A stretch of DNA of 64,000 nt from Actinoplanes sp. KI2 (GTDB lineage Bacteria > Actinomycetota > Actinomycetes > Mycobacteriales > Micromonosporaceae). The notes under the pieces were generated by a model, which was not told the origin of the DNA, ran no database searches, and saw nothing but the letters and a program-made list of their open reading frames with translations. The stretch spans positions 264,444-328,443 of the forward strand of contig NZ_JAOSZE010000003.1 in the NCBI RefSeq assembly GCF_025630775.1. Reading direction: 5' to 3'. A program made the translations under genes and the position numbers. Below are positions 20,937 to 29,370 of the stretch, in pieces (position 1 is the stretch's first letter; every line of letters begins with the position of its first letter).

Positions 20937-22007
20937 TCATTCGGCCCCACCGGGCTCCCGGCCGGTTTCCGAAGGTTGCACAAAAACCGGCGGCACCGCC
21001 GGGCGCGGAACCAATCGAGAGGCGGCGATGCGTTCGGAGAGTCCGGCCAGGTCCAGCGCCTCGGTGAGCGCGCGACGCAACTCCCGCTGGACGAGCGGCT
21101 GGGCCTCCGCGGTGGTCTTCGCGATGGTCCGGATGACCGCGCCGTCCACGGTCAGCTGGTCGACGCCGATCACGTCCGGCGGCTCGATGAACTCGTTCTG
21201 ATGCTCGGGCGACGCGGCGACCGTCTCGGCGGCGCCCTTCAGCACGCCGATCGCCTCCTCCGAGTTGATGAAGCCGATCGGGATGTCGATCACCGCGAGG
21301 GCCCAGCCCTGGCTCTTGTTCCCAACCCGGACGATCTCGCCGTTGCGGATGTACCAGAGCACCCCACGCATGTCCCGGATCGTGGTGATCCGCAGCCCGA
21401 CCGTCTCCACGACCCCGATCGCCTCGCCCAGGTCGACCGTGTCGCCGACCCCGTACTGGTCCTCGAGCAGCATGAACAGCCCGGCGATCAGATCCTTGAC
21501 CAGGCTCTGCGCGCCGAAACCGAGGGCCACGCCGACGATGCCGGCGCTGGCCAGCAGCGGGCCGAGGTTGAAGCCGAGCTCGCCGAAGATCAGCAGCGCG
21601 GCCATCGTGAAGACCACGGCCGTGACGAAGCTGCGCAGCACCGAGCCGATCGCCTCGGCCCGCTGGCGCCGGCGCTCCGGAATGTACTGACCCTCCTCGG
21701 CCGTCGGCGCGGTCCGCTCCTTCAAGGGCTTGAGCAGGGCCGGCATCGAAGCTCTGGTGGTGCTGTTGGCCAATCGCTTGATCGCCCGGTGCAGCAGCCA
21801 CCGGATCAGCAGCGCGGCCAGGATGATCCCGAGGATCCGCAGCGGCTTCACGATGATCCAGTAGCTGGAGTTGGCCAGCCACTGGTTGCCCGTCCACTCG
21901 AGGACCCGGCTGCACACCACGTCGGTGTTGCAGATCTTGGTCACGTCGATGGTCTTGTACACGTCGGGCGTCGGTGACGGCGTGGGCGAAGGGGCAAGAA
22001 GTAGCAC
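20937..22007 (-). CDS. Small-conductance mechanosensitive channel, MscS family
   Basis: A 356-residue channel that opens under membrane tension to release solutes on hypo-osmotic shock. One span lies at residues about 50-72, a second at about 130-150, and the pore-lining TM3 carries the Gly/Ala-packed GIVGVALGFGAQSLVKDLIAG. The beta domain (DTVDLGEAIGVVETVGLRIT, with the usual hydrophobic core) and a C-terminal alpha/beta domain follow. The start is a GTG at 22005-22007. It is followed on the same strand by the MFS gene after 200 bases, so a joint transcript is possible but not shown. Confidence 0.93.
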   Translation of the reverse strand: MLLLAPSPTPSPTPDVYKTIDVTKICNTDVVCSRVLEWTGNQWLANSSYWIIVKPLRILGIILAALLIRWLLHRAIKRLANSTTRASMPALLKPLKERTAPTAEEGQYIPERRRQRAEAIGSVLRSFVTAVVFTMAALLIFGELGFNLGPLLASAGIVGVALGFGAQSLVKDLIAGLFMLLEDQYGVGDTVDLGEAIGVVETVGLRITTIRDMRGVLWYIRNGEIVRVGNKSQGWALAVIDIPIGFINSEEAIGVLKGAAETVAASPEHQNEFIEPPDVIGVDQLTVDGAVIRTIAKTTAEAQPLVQRELRRALTEALDLAGLSERIAASRLVPRPAVPPVFVQPSETGREPGGAE

Positions 22008-22198
22008 GGAGAGCTACCGTACCGGGCGAACCTTGACCCGGCTTTCAGGCGTCACACAGCTCACAGACCTCAGACGTTTACCGTGCCGCCACGGATTACG
22101 CTCGCAATTTGGTCATTCATCAGGGACTATTGGCGCACGGACCACGGACACCGAAAGCACCGGGAGCGGTTGGCAGCACCTACCGGAGGGTGATCACG

Positions 22199-22747
22199 AT
22201 GCCTGACATACGACCCACAGTTGGCTCATCCGCGTTAGTTCTCAACGCCACGTACGAGCCGCTGTGCGTCGTATCGGTGCGTCGGGCGACCATCCTCGTG
22301 CTGACCGCCAAGGCCGAGTGCGTCACCGACGGCGACGGCATCCTGCACAGCGCCCACCAACTCCTCCCGGTTCCCTCGGTGGTGCGCCTGACCCGGTACG
22401 TGAAGGTGCCGTACCGCACACACGTCGGCCTCTCCCGCCGCGCGATCTTCGCCCGGGACGGCGGTCGCTGCGCCTACTGCCGCGGGTCGGCCGAAACCAT
22501 CGACCACGTGTTCCCGCGCAGCCGGGGCGGGCTGCACGCCTGGGAGAACGTGGTGGCCGCCTGCGCCAGGTGCAATCACAGCAAGGGCGACAAGACGCCG
22601 GCCGAGCTCGGGTGGCGGTTGCACGCGATACCGCAGGCACCACGTGGAGTGGCCTGGCGGGTGCTCGGGCACCGTACGCCAGACCCTCGTTGGGCAGACT
22701 GGCTCGACCTTCCGGCCGCCGCGGCAGAACCTGCCGAGGCGGCCTGA
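22199..22747 (+). CDS. HNH endonuclease-family protein
   Basis: A 182-residue actinobacterial HNH protein. The N-terminal half (VLNATYEPLCVVSVRRATIL and the VVRLTRYVKVPYR strand) precedes an HNH module at residues about 80-125, with zinc-knuckle pairs CAYC and CARCN and the core IDHVFPRSRGG followed by ENVVAAC. The type is close to the widespread RS-HNH proteins near DNA metabolism genes, probably a DNA nickase or repair nuclease; the exact role is unproven. The ATG at 22199 has a CGGAGGGTG site upstream. Directly after its stop begins hairpin element copy A. Confidence 0.9.
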   Translation: MPDIRPTVGSSALVLNATYEPLCVVSVRRATILVLTAKAECVTDGDGILHSAHQLLPVPSVVRLTRYVKVPYRTHVGLSRRAIFARDGGRCAYCRGSAETIDHVFPRSRGGLHAWENVVAACARCNHSKGDKTPAELGWRLHAIPQAPRGVAWRVLGHRTPDPRWADWLDLPAAAAEPAEAA

Positions 22748-22777
22748 TTTTTGCTGCGCTGGCTGGCTCTGGCTGGG

Positions 22778-22886
22778 CTGGTGGGTGCGGTCGATCGGAT
22801 GAGTCGCGTGGGGGGACTGTCCCGTGCGGTTGGTTGGTGGTTGCGGTCGATCAGGTGAGTCGCGTGGGGGACTGTCCCGTGCGGCT
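22778..22886. repeat. Left-hand tandem modules of hairpin element copy A
   Basis: Two units of about 48-50 bases share GAGTCGCGTGGGGG and GACTGTCCCGTGCGG, separated by a GGTGCGGTCGATC-like spacer. The same module occurs three times before copy B (25391-25545) and is absent before copy C. They precede the GAGCTGGCTGGC segment that leads into the hairpin. No open frame conserves the repeat, so it is non-coding as far as can be seen. Confidence 0.85.
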
Positions 22887-22917
22887 GAGCTGGCTGGCGT
22901 CGCCTCCGGCGCCGCGG

Positions 22918-23016
22918 GCGATCGCCCCTTTGAGGCTGATGAGGAGAGGCCGGTTTTCGACACCGCAAACCCCGCGGTGCCGAAAACCGGCCTCTCCTCA
23001 TCAGCGGGGCGATCGC
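22918..23016. repeat. Dispersed nested-hairpin element, copy A
   Basis: An outer 11-bp stem (22918-22928 with 23006-23016, containing GCGATCGC) encloses a perfect 24-bp stem (22936-22959 with 22981-23004), which encloses a 6-bp stem CACCGC/GCGGTG with a 7-base loop. The only asymmetry is a 7-base bulge (TTTGAGG) opposed by one base. At arm positions 8 and 18 this copy has G where copies B and C have C, and the opposite arm changes to match. It lies 170 bases after the HNH gene stop and 65 bases before the end of the convergent sortase gene. Confidence 0.95.
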
Positions 23017-23065
23017 GGGCCGTTGCGTGATACTGGGCACCCTGCAGATCGCGATTGGGTGAGCC

Positions 23066-23080
23066 GCCCCGCAGCGGGGC
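23066..23080. terminator. Short GC hairpin between convergent HNH and sortase genes
   Basis: GCCCCG CAG CGGGGC forms a 6-bp stem with a 3-base loop immediately beyond the sortase stop codon at 23082. There is no T-run, as is common for actinobacterial terminators. It could serve the minus-strand sortase transcript or both directions. Confidence 0.45.
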
Positions 23081-23081
23081 G

Positions 23082-23900
23082 CTACCTGGTGCTGATGAGT
23101 GAGGCGAAGACGACGATGTTGTCCTGGTAGCCGGTGCTGCCGCCGATCCAGGTGCCGCCGCAGGTCATCAGGCGCAGGGACGGGCGGCTGTAGTCGCCGT
23201 ACACCCGGGCGATCGGCAGCTTGCCCTTGTTGAAGTGCTCCACCGAGTTCACCTCGAAGACCGCCACCGAGTTGTCGGCGCGGAGCACCTCCACCTTCTG
23301 CCCCGGCTTCAACTGGTCCAGGTGGTAGAAGACCGACGGCCCGGTCCTGGTGTCGGCGTGCCCCACGATCAGCGCGGGCCCGTACTGCCCGGGCGTCGGT
23401 CCGCCGTCGAACCAGCCGGCCTCGGCGTGCCGGCGCAGCGGCGGCACCCCGATCGACCCGTCCGCGGCCCGTCCGACGTCGAGGATCGGCGCCTCCACCT
23501 TGATCGATGGGATGGTCAGGCGCTCGGGCCGGCTCGGGTCGAGCACCGGGAACGACTTGGGCGGCGGCTCGTCGGCCGACTTGCGCTCGAACATGCTGGG
23601 CAGGTCGATGCTGGTGGCCGCCCCGATGCCCATCGCCAGCACGAACAGGCCGAGGAAGAGCAGCGCGAGCACGATCAGCCCGATCGGCCACGACCGCCGG
23701 CCGCGGGTGGGGCGCGGCGGCTCCTTGGGCAGGGGCCGGGGATGCGGCGCCCGAAAGGGATGACGACCGGGCGCGGGGGGAGTGGGCGGCAGCGGGCCCG
23801 TGATGGTGCCGGGCGGCGGCGCGACGATCTCGGCGGGTTGCTTGCGCACCACCGACTCGGGCATGCGCCGGCCGGTCACCGGCGTCGGTCGGCGAGCCAC
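23082..23900 (-). CDS. Class F sortase
   Basis: A 272-residue membrane-anchored cysteine transpeptidase. A Pro/Arg-rich cytoplasmic N-terminus (residues 1-70) precedes a span at about 72-94 (WPIGLIVLALLFLGLFVLAM). The sortase barrel begins RLTIPSIKVEAPI, has the catalytic His in ALIVGHADT and the catalytic Cys in LRLMTCGGTW; an Arg occurs just before (YSRPSLRLM). The TCGGTW surroundings and N-terminal architecture fit class F of actinobacteria, which attach or process surface proteins. It lies 7 bases downstream of a small secreted protein gene, forming a two-gene unit. Confidence 0.92.
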   Translation of the reverse strand: MARRPTPVTGRRMPESVVRKQPAEIVAPPPGTITGPLPPTPPAPGRHPFRAPHPRPLPKEPPRPTRGRRSWPIGLIVLALLFLGLFVLAMGIGAATSIDLPSMFERKSADEPPPKSFPVLDPSRPERLTIPSIKVEAPILDVGRAADGSIGVPPLRRHAEAGWFDGGPTPGQYGPALIVGHADTRTGPSVFYHLDQLKPGQKVEVLRADNSVAVFEVNSVEHFNKGKLPIARVYGDYSRPSLRLMTCGGTWIGGSTGYQDNIVVFASLISTR

Positions 23901-23907
23901 GGCGGCC

Positions 23908-24396
23908 TCAGCCGACGCGCCGGCGTCGCAGGGAGATGAGGCCGAGGGCCACGCCCGCCCCGAAGATCACGAGCCCGCTGCCGATCAGCATCGGCGCGTA
24001 CCGCTCGGGGGCCATGCCGCCTCCGCCGGTGGCCGGGCCCTGCGCCGGCTCCACCTTCGCCACCACATGCAGGGTGGCGGAGGCGCTCTTGTTGTCCGGG
24101 CAGTGCAGGTCGATCTTGTAGTCGCCGGGCTTGGCGCCGCCCGGGATCGTCACGGTCGCGGTCAGCAGGCCGAACTCCGGATTCACCGCGACCGTGCCGA
24201 ACAGGCCCGAGGAGACCGACGCCGGTTTGAGGTTGTCGGTGCAGGAGGCCCGCAGCCCGACCTGGTCGCCGGCCGGGACAGTGCTCGGGTTGACCTCCAG
24301 GTAGATCGCCGCGGCGCGGGCCGGCGCGGCGCCGAACAGCAGGACGAACAGGCCCATGACGAGCGCCGCCAGGGCGGCGGGGACAGACCGGCGCAT
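23908..24396 (-). CDS. Secreted membrane-tethered protein, possible sortase substrate
   Basis: A 162-residue protein with a signal peptide (MRRSVPAALAALVMGLFVLL, cleavage likely after ARA near residue 29) and an Ig-like or beta-sandwich body with two cysteines (ASCTD and LHCPD). The C-terminus has the layout of a wall-sorting signal: GPATGGGG at 119-126, a span at about 135-155 and the tail RRRR at 157-160. It is the first gene of a two-gene operon with the sortase. I do not know the family; that it is a substrate of the neighbouring enzyme is inference from layout and position. Confidence 0.8.
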   Translation of the reverse strand: MRRSVPAALAALVMGLFVLLFGAAPARAAAIYLEVNPSTVPAGDQVGLRASCTDNLKPASVSSGLFGTVAVNPEFGLLTATVTIPGGAKPGDYKIDLHCPDNKSASATLHVVAKVEPAQGPATGGGGMAPERYAPMLIGSGLVIFGAGVALGLISLRRRRVG

Positions 24397-24634
24397 GAGA
24401 TCCCCCTCCTGCCGCCCGCGGACATCAGGATACGAACGGCGCGTGAGGGTGATTTTCGCATCTCCGCGCCATCTCCGCGTAGATCCCGACGGCGGGATAC
24501 CGCATCTGCCCTGCCTGCCGTCCCGGACCGGACCGAGGGCCTACTTGACGACCCGACCGTCCGGGGCGTCCCGGTCTCCGCTACCGTGACTGTTGTTCGG
24601 ATCAACTGAAACATTGCGCCTGGGGGCGTTGAGG

Positions 24635-24931
24635 TTGTCGATAACAAACACCGTATTGGTCTACGTGGTCATTCCGGCCGCCATCATCACCCTGGTGGTG
24701 ACGCTCGTCTTCTCGGGCAGCGACCGCACCCGCCGGACCAAGCGCTACCGCCCGGGCCGGCCGTACGACTTCCAGCCGATCTGGTTCCTGTCCTCGCCGG
24801 AGCAGGTCAACGGCGTGACCGCGGCCGCCGACGACCACCACCGGCGAGCGATCGCGGCGCCGGTCCTCGAGGACAGCACCGGTCACCGGGTCCTCCCCGG
24901 CCCTGTAGGAGGCGCAAGTGACAGCTGGTGA
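24635..24931 (+). CDS. Small membrane protein preceding the DUF5130 gene
   Basis: A 98-residue protein if it starts at the TTG 24635, which gives the N-terminus LSITNTVLVYVVIPAAI (with fMet) directly leading into one span at residues about 5-26. The cytoplasmic part begins SDRTRRTKRYRPGRPYDFQP, a pattern I associate with a conserved actinobacterial small membrane protein, and includes WFLSSPEQ. A TTG at 24593 would add residues without support. The next gene starts 14 bases before this one ends, so they are co-translated. Function unknown. Confidence 0.65.
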   Translation: MSITNTVLVYVVIPAAIITLVVTLVFSGSDRTRRTKRYRPGRPYDFQPIWFLSSPEQVNGVTAAADDHHRRAIAAPVLEDSTGHRVLPGPVGGASDSW

Positions 24932-25379
24932 ACTGGGACACGCTGCCGAGCACGAGCAGCCGTTGACCACCCTCGACCACCCCGGCGGCGACACCGTCGT
25001 GGGGCAGCCCGCCACGGTCGCCGACGGTCCCTTCTCGACCCGTCAGCTGCTCCGGCTCGACGAGGCGCTGCGCTCCGCCGACCAGCAGACCGGCCTGACC
25101 TTCAGCGTCTACATCGGCGAACTGGACGCACCGACCCGCGAGTCCGCCGAGAAGCTGCACAAGCAGATCGACGACTCCGACCACGCGATCCTGATCGCGA
25201 TCTCGCCGAACCAGCGCAAGCTGGAGATCGTCACCGGTAATGAGGCGCGCAAGCGCGTCACCGATCGGGACGCGAAGCTGGCGGGGCTGTCGATGGCGGC
25301 CGCGTTCGCCGGGGGTGACCTGGCGGGGGGCATTCTTTCCGGCATCGACCAGTTGGCCTCGCACGCCGGTCGGCGGTAG
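24918..25379 (+). CDS. DUF5130 / TPM-like family protein
   Basis: A 153-residue protein. Residues about 40-145 match the actinobacterial DUF5130 pattern (FSTRQLLRLDEALRSADQQT, FSVYIGELDAPTRESAEKLH, NQRKLEIVTGNEARKRVTD), related to the TPM phosphatase-like fold, and end with a Gly/Ala-rich amphipathic stretch (SMAAAFAGGDLAGGILSGID). No activity is proven for the family. A GGAGG site precedes the GTG start. The gene is coupled to the small membrane protein before it, and its stop lies just before the tandem modules of hairpin element copy B. Confidence 0.82.
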   Translation: MTAGELGHAAEHEQPLTTLDHPGGDTVVGQPATVADGPFSTRQLLRLDEALRSADQQTGLTFSVYIGELDAPTRESAEKLHKQIDDSDHAILIAISPNQRKLEIVTGNEARKRVTDRDAKLAGLSMAAAFAGGDLAGGILSGIDQLASHAGRR

Positions 25380-25390
25380 CTGGCCGGGTC

Positions 25391-25545
25391 GGTGGGTGCG
25401 GTCGGATGAGTCACGTGGGGTGACCGTCCCGTGCGGCCGGTGGGTGCGGTCGGCCGGATGAGTCACGTGGGGTGGCCGTGCCGTGCGGCCGGTGGGTGCG
25501 GTCGGGCAGATGAGTCGCGTGGGGGGACTGTCCCGTGCGGCTGAG
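25391..25545. repeat. Left-hand tandem modules of hairpin element copy B (three units)
   Basis: Three units of about 50 bases share GGTGGGTGCGGTCGG, then GATGAGTC[A/G]CGTGGGG and CCGTGCGGC. They correspond to the two units before copy A. The last unit is the one nearest to the copy A form (GGGGGGACTGTCCC), so the array seems to have grown by duplication on its outer side. Confidence 0.88.
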
Positions 25546-25571
25546 CTGGCTGGCTCCGCTTCGCTCCGCGG

Positions 25572-25670
25572 GCGATCGCCCCTTTGAGGCTGATGACGAG
25601 AGGCCGCTTTTCGACACCGCAAACCCCGCGGTGGCGAAAAGCGGCCTCTCGTCATCAGCGGGGCGATCGC
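25572..25670. repeat. Dispersed nested-hairpin element, copy B
   Basis: The outer stem is 25572-25582 with 25660-25670, the 24-bp inner stem 25590-25613 with 25635-25658, and the small inner hairpin lies between. Arm positions 8 and 18 are C here, paired to G on the other arm, the opposite of copy A. Size (99 bases), bulge and loop length are identical to copies A and C. It follows the DUF5130 gene on the same strand. Confidence 0.96.
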
Positions 25671-25862
25671 GGGCCGTTCCCGGTCGAGGGGCGCCCTGCA
25701 GATACCGGCGTCATCAGCGGGGCGATCGCGGGCCGTTCCCGGTCGAGGGGCGCCCTGCAGATGCCGGCGTTATCAGCGGGGCGATCGCGGGTCGTACCCG
25801 GACCGGGGGCGTCCTGCAGATACCGGTGTTATCGGTGGGGCGGTCGCGGGCCGTGCACGGAC
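25652..25862. repeat. 59-bp tandem modules after hairpin copy B (about 3.5 units)
   Basis: The right-hand side of the hairpin (TCATCAGCGGGGCGATCGCG onward through CCCTGCAGATACCGG) repeats with an exact period of 59: units start at 25652, 25711, 25770 and 25829. The first unit contains the 3' half of the hairpin stem; the later ones retain TTATCAGCGGGGCGATCGC but have no partner arm, and divergence increases outward. Copies A and C have one such unit each. Confidence 0.93.
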
Positions 25863-26003
25863 GGGTTGGGGGTTTTGGGGGTTTTGGCGGTTGGGGTTGT
25901 GGGGGGAGGGTGTTTTGGCATGTGCGAAATCGCGTGGAAATCGGGCGGCAACAACGCGGCGTGAGTAGGCTGGCAACCCGCGGTGATGGAGGTGGTTCGC
26001 TTG

Positions 26004-26573
26004 GTGATGTCGAGTCAGGTGGCCAGCACCCCGCCCCGGTGGAGCGCACCGGACGGCGAGTGGACCGAGCCCGATCTGCACCTGTTCCCGCCCGACGGCC
26101 ATCGATACGAGATCGTCGACGGCTGCCTGCACGCGGCGCCCCCGCCCCCGGAATCGCATGAGGCCGTGGTCCGCGCCGTCGTGACCACGCTCCGCTCGGC
26201 GGCGCCGCCCGGCTGGTGGGTCTGCGCCCGGCTGGGGATCGAGATCGGCGTGAGCAACCTGGTGCCCGACGTCACCGTGTTGCGCCCGCGCTCCTCCGGC
26301 GCCGTCTGGAGCGACCCCGACGACGTGGCCCTGGTGGTCGAGGTGGAGACCCCGGCGACCCGCCGCTACGACCGCATCCTCAAGCCCTCGCTGTACGCGG
26401 AGGCCGGCATCCACGCGTTCTGGCGGATCGAGCCCGGCCACGCCACGCCGCTGCTGCGCACGTACATCCTCAGCGGCTCGCGCTATCGGTCCGAGCACAG
26501 CGTGGAGGGCGCCGAGCCGGTCAAGCTCGCCGCCCCCTATCCGATCCGCGTCGCCCCGGCTGCCTGGATCTAG
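26004..26573 (+). CDS. Uma2-family PD-(D/E)XK endonuclease-like protein
   Basis: About 189 residues of the Uma2 (DUF820) family, restriction-endonuclease-like proteins that are abundant in actinomycetes and of unsettled role. The core has the acidic YEIVDGCLHAAPPP, the LVPDVTVLRP strand and the catalytic-type VVEVETPATRRYDRILK with the Glu-X-Glu arrangement, followed by YAEAGIHAFWRIE. The start is not certain: GTG 26004 and ATG 26007 follow a GGAGGTGG site at 25989-25996, whereas GTG 25983 lies before it. The end shares a 24-bp direct repeat with the convergent pepN. Confidence 0.88.
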   Translation: MMSSQVASTPPRWSAPDGEWTEPDLHLFPPDGHRYEIVDGCLHAAPPPPESHEAVVRAVVTTLRSAAPPGWWVCARLGIEIGVSNLVPDVTVLRPRSSGAVWSDPDDVALVVEVETPATRRYDRILKPSLYAEAGIHAFWRIEPGHATPLLRTYILSGSRYRSEHSVEGAEPVKLAAPYPIRVAPAAWI

Positions 26574-26623
26574 CCGGCCGTGGCGGCCTGCGACCGCTTG
26601 ATCTAGCCGGCCGTTGCGGCCTG
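26567..26623. repeat. 24-bp direct repeat carrying both convergent stop codons
   Basis: Two copies (26567-26590 and 26600-26623) of a sequence beginning GATCTAGCCGGCCGT differ by one base in 24 and lie 33 bases apart. The TAG of the first ends the Uma2 gene on the plus strand; the CTA of the second is the stop codon of pepN on the minus strand. One arm is therefore probably a duplicate of the end of the other gene. Confidence 0.85.
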
Positions 26624-29191
26624 TTCCGCGGCGGCCGCCACGTCGCGGGACCGCGCCTTCAGGGCCCGCACCACACCGTCGCGGCCTTCGGCGACCAACC
26701 GGCGCAGTGAGGCCGGCTGCCCTTCGCGGGCCAGCCAGGCGTCGGTCAGCGCGACCGTGTCCTCGTTGATCTGGTACGTCGGGTAGCCGAGCATCACGAA
26801 CTCCTGCGCCGGCTCGCTGTCCGACCGGGCCCAGAGGTCGCCCACGACCTCGAAGAACTTCGCCGCGTACGGTGCGGTGAGCTCGACCTGCTTGGAGCTC
26901 TGGAAGCCGCTCAGCAGCGATCGGTTGAGCCAGTTCGGCACCCCGGCCTCGCTGGTCAGCTCGGCCCAGACCGCCGCCTTGTTCTCGGCCGTGGGGATCA
27001 GCGCGCGGGCGATCGCGGCCTCCCGCTCGCCGCTGGCCGTACGGTCGGTGGCCAGCTCGTCCTCGATCTCCTCCCGGGTGGCCGCGCCGAGCGAGGCCAG
27101 CGCCTGCAGCAGCTGCCAGCGCAGCTCGGTGTCGATCACCAGCCCGGCCGGGACGTTCGTGCCGGAGAGCCAGCCGCGCAGCTGGGCCTGCTCGTCGGGG
27201 GTGCGCGCGGCGGTGATGAAGGACCGCGCCCAGGACAGCTGCCAGCCGCTGCCCGGCTCGGCGGTGGCCAGCGCGCCCCGGGCCAGCTCGGCCAGTTTCG
27301 CCCAGCCGGTCGGCTGCCAGGCCGGGTCGGCGAACTGCGCGACCGCGCTGCCCGCCTGCCGTACCGTCCAGGTGGTGAGGTTGATGTCGGTCTCGCCCTG
27401 GATGCCGGAGCAGACCAGCGTCACGTAGTCGCGGGCGGCCAGCTCGGCGTCGCGCAGCATGTCCCACGCCGCGTTCCAGACCAGGGCCCGGGACAGCGAC
27501 GACTCGAAGCCGGCGATGTGGTTGACCACCGTGGCCATCGAGCGCTCGTCGAGCCGCAGCTTCGTGTACGACAGGTCGTCGTCGTTGAGCAGCAGCACGT
27601 CCGCGGCCGGCACGCCGACCAGGGACGGGATCTCGGTGCGCTCGCCGGCGACGTCCAGCTCGAGCAGGTCACGGCGGACCAACCGGTCGCCTCGCAGGTC
27701 GTAGAGGCCGACACCGATGCGGTGGGTGCGCAGGGTCGGATAGTCGGCCGGCGCCTCCTGCTTGACCACCACGCTGGTGTACGACCCGTCCGCGCCGATT
27801 TCCAAGAGCGGGCGCAGCGTGTTGACCTGCGCGGTCTCCAGCCACTGGGCGGCGAACTTGCGCAGCTCCCGGCCGGACGCCGACTCCAGCTCGGTGAGCA
27901 GGTCGTCGAAGGTGGCGTTGCCCCACGCGTGCTTGTCGAAGTACGCGCGCAGGCCGGTGAGGAAGGAGTCCAGGCCCACGTAGGCGACCAGCTGCTTGAT
28001 CACGCCGGCGCCCTTGGCGTACGTGATGCCGTCGAAGTTGACCTCGACGGCCTCGAGGTCGGGCATCTCGCAGTACACCGGATGGGTGGAGGACAGCTGG
28101 TCCTGGCGGTAGCCCCAGCTCTTGCGCACGGACAGGAACGTCGTCCAGGCATCGGTGAACCGGGTGGCCCGCGAGTTGCACCAGTGGCTGGCCCACTCGG
28201 CGAACGACTCGTTCAGCCACAGGTCGTTCCACCAGCGCATGGTGACCAGGTCGCCGAACCACATGTGGGCGAGCTCGTGCAGGATCGTGTTCGCCCGCTG
28301 CTCGTACTCGAAGTCGGTGACCTGCGACCGGAAGATGTAGTGCGCCTCGGCGTGCGTCACGCAGCCGAAGTTCTCCATCGCGCCGGCGTTGAAGTCGGGG
28401 ACCCACAGCTGGTCGTACTTCGGCAGCGGGTAGCGCACCCCGAACTGCTCGTGGAAGAAGTCGAAGCCCTGGGTGGTGACCAGGTGCAGCTCGTCGGCGT
28501 CCATGTACTGCGCCATCGAGGCGCGGCAGAAGTACCCCATGTCGATGCCGTCGTGCGCGAAGCGGACCTCGTGGTACGGCCCCGCGCAGACCGCCGCGAT
28601 GTACGTGCTCATCCGCGGCGACGTGCGGAAGTGCACGGTCTTGGCCCCCGCCCCGGCCGGCTCCTCCCGCTCGACCGGCATGTTCGAGACGACCTTCCAG
28701 TGCGTCGGCACCGTGACGTGCCAGGTGAACACGCTCTTCAGGTCGGGCTGGTCGAAGCAGGCGAAGACCCGCTGCGCGTCCGCGGTCTCGAACTGGCTGT
28801 AGAGGTAGATCTCCTTGTCCACCGGGTCGAGGCTGCGCTGCAGGCCCTGGCCGCTCGCCGAGTAGGCGAAGTCGGCCTCCACGACCAGCTCGTTGTCGGC
28901 GGCGAGGCCGGTCAGGGTGAGGCCCTTCTCGGCCGAGAACCCGTCGAGCGCCAGCGGCGTGCCGTTCAGCGTGGCGGAGCGCACCGAGACCGCGGCCGTC
29001 TCGATGAACGTCTCGGCGCCCGGCTCGGCGCAGCGGAACGTGACAACCGTGGTGGAGCGGAACGTGCCGTCGCCCGGATTGCCATGCCCGTCGGTCAGGT
29101 CCAGCGAGACGTCATATCCGGTCACCTCGAGCAGGCGGGCGCGATCGGCGGCCTCCACCTGGGTCAAGTTTCGAACTCCGGCCACAGCCAC
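26603..29191 (-). CDS. pepN: Aminopeptidase N (M1 family)
   Basis: An 862-residue zinc aminopeptidase that removes N-terminal residues from peptides in the cytoplasm. The GAMEN motif (NAGAMENFGC) binds the free N-terminus, and HELAHMW followed by the downstream Glu in LNESFAEWASHW supplies the HEXXH-18-E zinc site. The N-terminal beta domain (YDVSLDLTDG, STVVTFRC) and the long C-terminal helical ERAP1-like domain are present, so the length matches actinobacterial PepN. The start is GTG 29189-29191 with AGGAGAG upstream. Convergent with Uma2. Confidence 0.97.
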   Translation of the reverse strand: MAVAGVRNLTQVEAADRARLLEVTGYDVSLDLTDGHGNPGDGTFRSTTVVTFRCAEPGAETFIETAAVSVRSATLNGTPLALDGFSAEKGLTLTGLAADNELVVEADFAYSASGQGLQRSLDPVDKEIYLYSQFETADAQRVFACFDQPDLKSVFTWHVTVPTHWKVVSNMPVEREEPAGAGAKTVHFRTSPRMSTYIAAVCAGPYHEVRFAHDGIDMGYFCRASMAQYMDADELHLVTTQGFDFFHEQFGVRYPLPKYDQLWVPDFNAGAMENFGCVTHAEAHYIFRSQVTDFEYEQRANTILHELAHMWFGDLVTMRWWNDLWLNESFAEWASHWCNSRATRFTDAWTTFLSVRKSWGYRQDQLSSTHPVYCEMPDLEAVEVNFDGITYAKGAGVIKQLVAYVGLDSFLTGLRAYFDKHAWGNATFDDLLTELESASGRELRKFAAQWLETAQVNTLRPLLEIGADGSYTSVVVKQEAPADYPTLRTHRIGVGLYDLRGDRLVRRDLLELDVAGERTEIPSLVGVPAADVLLLNDDDLSYTKLRLDERSMATVVNHIAGFESSLSRALVWNAAWDMLRDAELAARDYVTLVCSGIQGETDINLTTWTVRQAGSAVAQFADPAWQPTGWAKLAELARGALATAEPGSGWQLSWARSFITAARTPDEQAQLRGWLSGTNVPAGLVIDTELRWQLLQALASLGAATREEIEDELATDRTASGEREAAIARALIPTAENKAAVWAELTSEAGVPNWLNRSLLSGFQSSKQVELTAPYAAKFFEVVGDLWARSDSEPAQEFVMLGYPTYQINEDTVALTDAWLAREGQPASLRRLVAEGRDGVVRALKARSRDVAAAAEQAATAG

Positions 29192-29370
29192 TCTCCTTAA
29201 GAGCGCACGAGCTATTCGCTGCCAGCCTAAGCGGCCGGGGCGTGGCTTACCTCACCCGGAGTACGTACGCCCGATTTCGCAGGCGAGAAAACGGAATCAC
29301 ACCACCGTCGCCGACTACCGGTCGTTGGATGGGGTAACGGACACCCCCATGAGCGAGCGGAGACGGACAG

